A DNA stretch of 32,036 bases, taken from contig JAHILE010000020.1 of the NCBI GenBank assembly GCA_018897155.1, positions 1 through 32,036 of the forward strand, in the 5' to 3' direction. This document shows positions 31,201 through 32,036 of this stretch, piece after piece. How positions within the stretch are numbered: position 1 is the stretch's first letter; each line of letters opens with the position of its first letter. Made by a program: the position numbers and the translations under genes. Under the pieces are notes generated by a model. That model did not search any database. It had not been told where the DNA came from and worked only from the letters and a program-made list of their open reading frames with translations. This stretch comes from Nanoarchaeota archaeon (GTDB taxonomy: Archaea > EX4484-52 > LFW-46).

Positions 31201-31435
31201 TGCGTATAAAATACCCGACTAATTCAGATTCTTTATTTTTTAATGGAATTTTTGAGCCTATCAAAACACCCGCGAACTCAGAATCAGAAATGCTTTCAAA
31301 ATTCTGTGATGTAATTGTTTTTCCTTCAGAATCGACTAATTCTGATTTTTTGTTTTTTGCATATCCCAGTGCTTTTATAATTCTTTCTTTTACAGAATTG
31401 TCGAATATAATAACTGGAGCAGTTGAATTACTCAT
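31190..31435 (-). CDS. Unrecognised 81-aa protein upstream of the 270-aa gene
   Basis: This small protein begins MSNSTAPVIIFDNSVKERII and ends SELVGYFIRNGN. It is rich in Ser, Lys and Glu, has no membrane helix and matches no family I know. The ATG at 31435 follows CGAGGTT by about 5 nt, and a TATA-like GTTTATTTATAAC (31466-31478) lies ~35 bp upstream, so it is the first gene of a two-gene operon. The overlap with the next gene suggests translational coupling. Such a small-plus-large pair could be a toxin-antitoxin-like or accessory module, which is inference. Confidence 0.65.
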   Translation of the reverse strand: MSNSTAPVIIFDNSVKERIIKALGYAKNKKSELVDSEGKTITSQNFESISDSEFAGVLIGSKIPLKNKESELVGYFIRNGN

Positions 31436-31551
31436 AAAATAACCTCGAACTAACTTATTATGGGCGTTTATTTATAACTCTTTAATGTTTTGCCAATAGT
31501 TTCGTTAATTGTCTTTGTAATACATATATGATCTGTACAAGTATATATTAT

Positions 31552-31600
31552 TACATATAACTTAATTATGTAGACTATGGTTTACATAAAAGTATATAAA
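31552..31600 (+). promoter_or_regulatory. TACATA half-sites and TATA box upstream of the RHH-like gene
   Basis: TACATA (31552), TATGTA (31567) and TACATAA (31583) alternate in orientation every 15-16 bp. The last is next to the TATA box AGTATATAAA (31591-31600). Another TACATA lies at 31521. Evenly spaced half-sites before the promoter suit cooperative binding by a ribbon-helix-helix protein, possibly the product of the gene itself. Confidence 0.5.
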
Positions 31601-31628
31601 TCTTTGCGCTCAAATATTGAGTGATACT

Positions 31629-32006
31629 ATGGAGTTTAAGACTATTTCTGCAAAGATGCCTATAGATGAGGTGCTTCTCTTTAAGGATTTCTGCAAGAAA
31701 AAGGGCGTATCTCCTGCTGCATTAATACGAGAACTTATATTACAGGAGTTGGATGTTCCCATACCGCATACTGTTTCTGGAAAAAATAAGATTGCATATA
31801 ACCAAGAAACTGATAGGTTTATCTGGTCTGTAGAACTTGATAACGGCCAGACAATTGAGGTTTTGAATTATGTTTCTTCAAAGTTTTTAGAAAACCTTCT
31901 GGAGATTATAGAAAAAGGCTTAAATGAGCGCGCATCGTTCATAGGCAAAACGGAAAACGATTCGGTTCCTGTGCCAAGCGGTATTTTGAGGAGGAAAAAG
32001 CTATGA
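31629..32006 (+). CDS. Ribbon-helix-helix-like protein upstream of hsdS
   Basis: About 125 aa from the ATG at 31629, which follows GAGTGAT; a TTG at 31617 adds four codons. Residues about 3-40, 'FKTISAKMPIDEVLLFKDFCKKKGVSPAALIRELIL', look like a ribbon-helix-helix (CopG/Arc) DNA-binding fold: a short strand then two helices. The remainder has 'KIAYNQETDRFIWSVELDNGQTIEVLNYVSSKFLENLLEIIEKG', a strand-rich domain ending in a helix that may bind a partner. The stop overlaps the next ATG (ATGA), so it is translationally coupled to the probable hsdS. It may regulate the restriction genes. Confidence 0.65.
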   Translation: MEFKTISAKMPIDEVLLFKDFCKKKGVSPAALIRELILQELDVPIPHTVSGKNKIAYNQETDRFIWSVELDNGQTIEVLNYVSSKFLENLLEIIEKGLNERASFIGKTENDSVPVPSGILRRKKL

Positions 32007-32036
32007 CAAAACTGCCAGACGGATGGAAGGAAGTTG
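32003..32036 (+). CDS. hsdS: Probable type I restriction specificity subunit, N-terminus only
   Basis: Eleven codons are visible, reading MTKLPDGWKEV. The 'LPDGWKEVKL' opening is characteristic of HsdS target-recognition domains, and an AGGAGG ribosome binding site precedes it at about 31990-31995. It overlaps the RHH-like gene by ATGA. The rest lies beyond the window. Confidence 0.55.
   Translation, partial: MTKLPDGWKEV

Noticed and set aside
1-32036. CRISPR array, rRNA or tRNA genes
   Set aside because: No regularly spaced repeats with unique spacers, and no rRNA or tRNA signature, was found by eye on either strand.

Overview
This window looks like an archaeal chromosome segment, probably from a small-genome DPANN-type lineage (Diapherotrites or Micrarchaeota-like); that placement is inferred from gene content and was not tested by a phylogeny. 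The archaeal signs are: a class III (archaeal) pilin signal peptide next to a TadA/FlaI-type ATPase and two TadB/TadC-type membrane proteins; a DUF99 (UPF0215) protein; COG1361 surface proteins paired with MacB-like ABC transporters; and promoters with TATA boxes 24-28 bp upstream of apparently leaderless start codons. Genes lacking that spacing usually carry a GGTGAT-type Shine-Dalgarno sequence.

Region 1 (1-4344, minus strand) is a type IV pilus-like assembly operon: secretion ATPase, two T2SSF membrane proteins and a pilin cut by the left edge. Region 2 (about 4380-10952) holds poorly known, probably surface-related genes: a 780-aa protein with a duplicated ~95-residue repeat behind two tandem promoters, a COG1373/DUF4143 ATPase flanked by a near-perfect direct repeat and a truncated gene start, two small membrane proteins, and a membrane-anchored HExxH putative metalloprotease. 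Region 3 (11168-15285) is metabolic and mixed: a ROK-family kinase with an unusual insertion, a Cys-rich 49-aa peptide with a PF03773 permease, DUF99, a broken DUF457 (YdjM-like) gene and a small DUF4405 protein.

Region 4 (15334-24810) is the most structured part. Two paralogous cassettes, each ATPase - COG1361 secreted/anchored protein - MacB-like permease, point away from each other. Between them lie a small secreted repeat protein, a membrane-anchored winged-helix regulator, a PadR regulator and a truncated ABC ATPase. Several inverted repeats around the promoters here look like operators. The arrangement suggests envelope-stress or export functions under local control, which is inference.

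Region 5 (24873-27437) has a frameshifted HAD phosphatase, a possible 31-aa membrane microprotein and CTP synthase (pyrG). Region 6 (27663-32036) is an AT-rich block with a type I restriction R subunit, two unrecognised genes on the opposite strand, a ribbon-helix-helix-like protein and the first codons of a probable HsdS. No rRNA, tRNA or CRISPR array was seen. The best candidates for something undescribed are the repeat protein with its neighbours, the twin COG1361/MacB cassettes, and the unrecognised gene pair inside the restriction locus.
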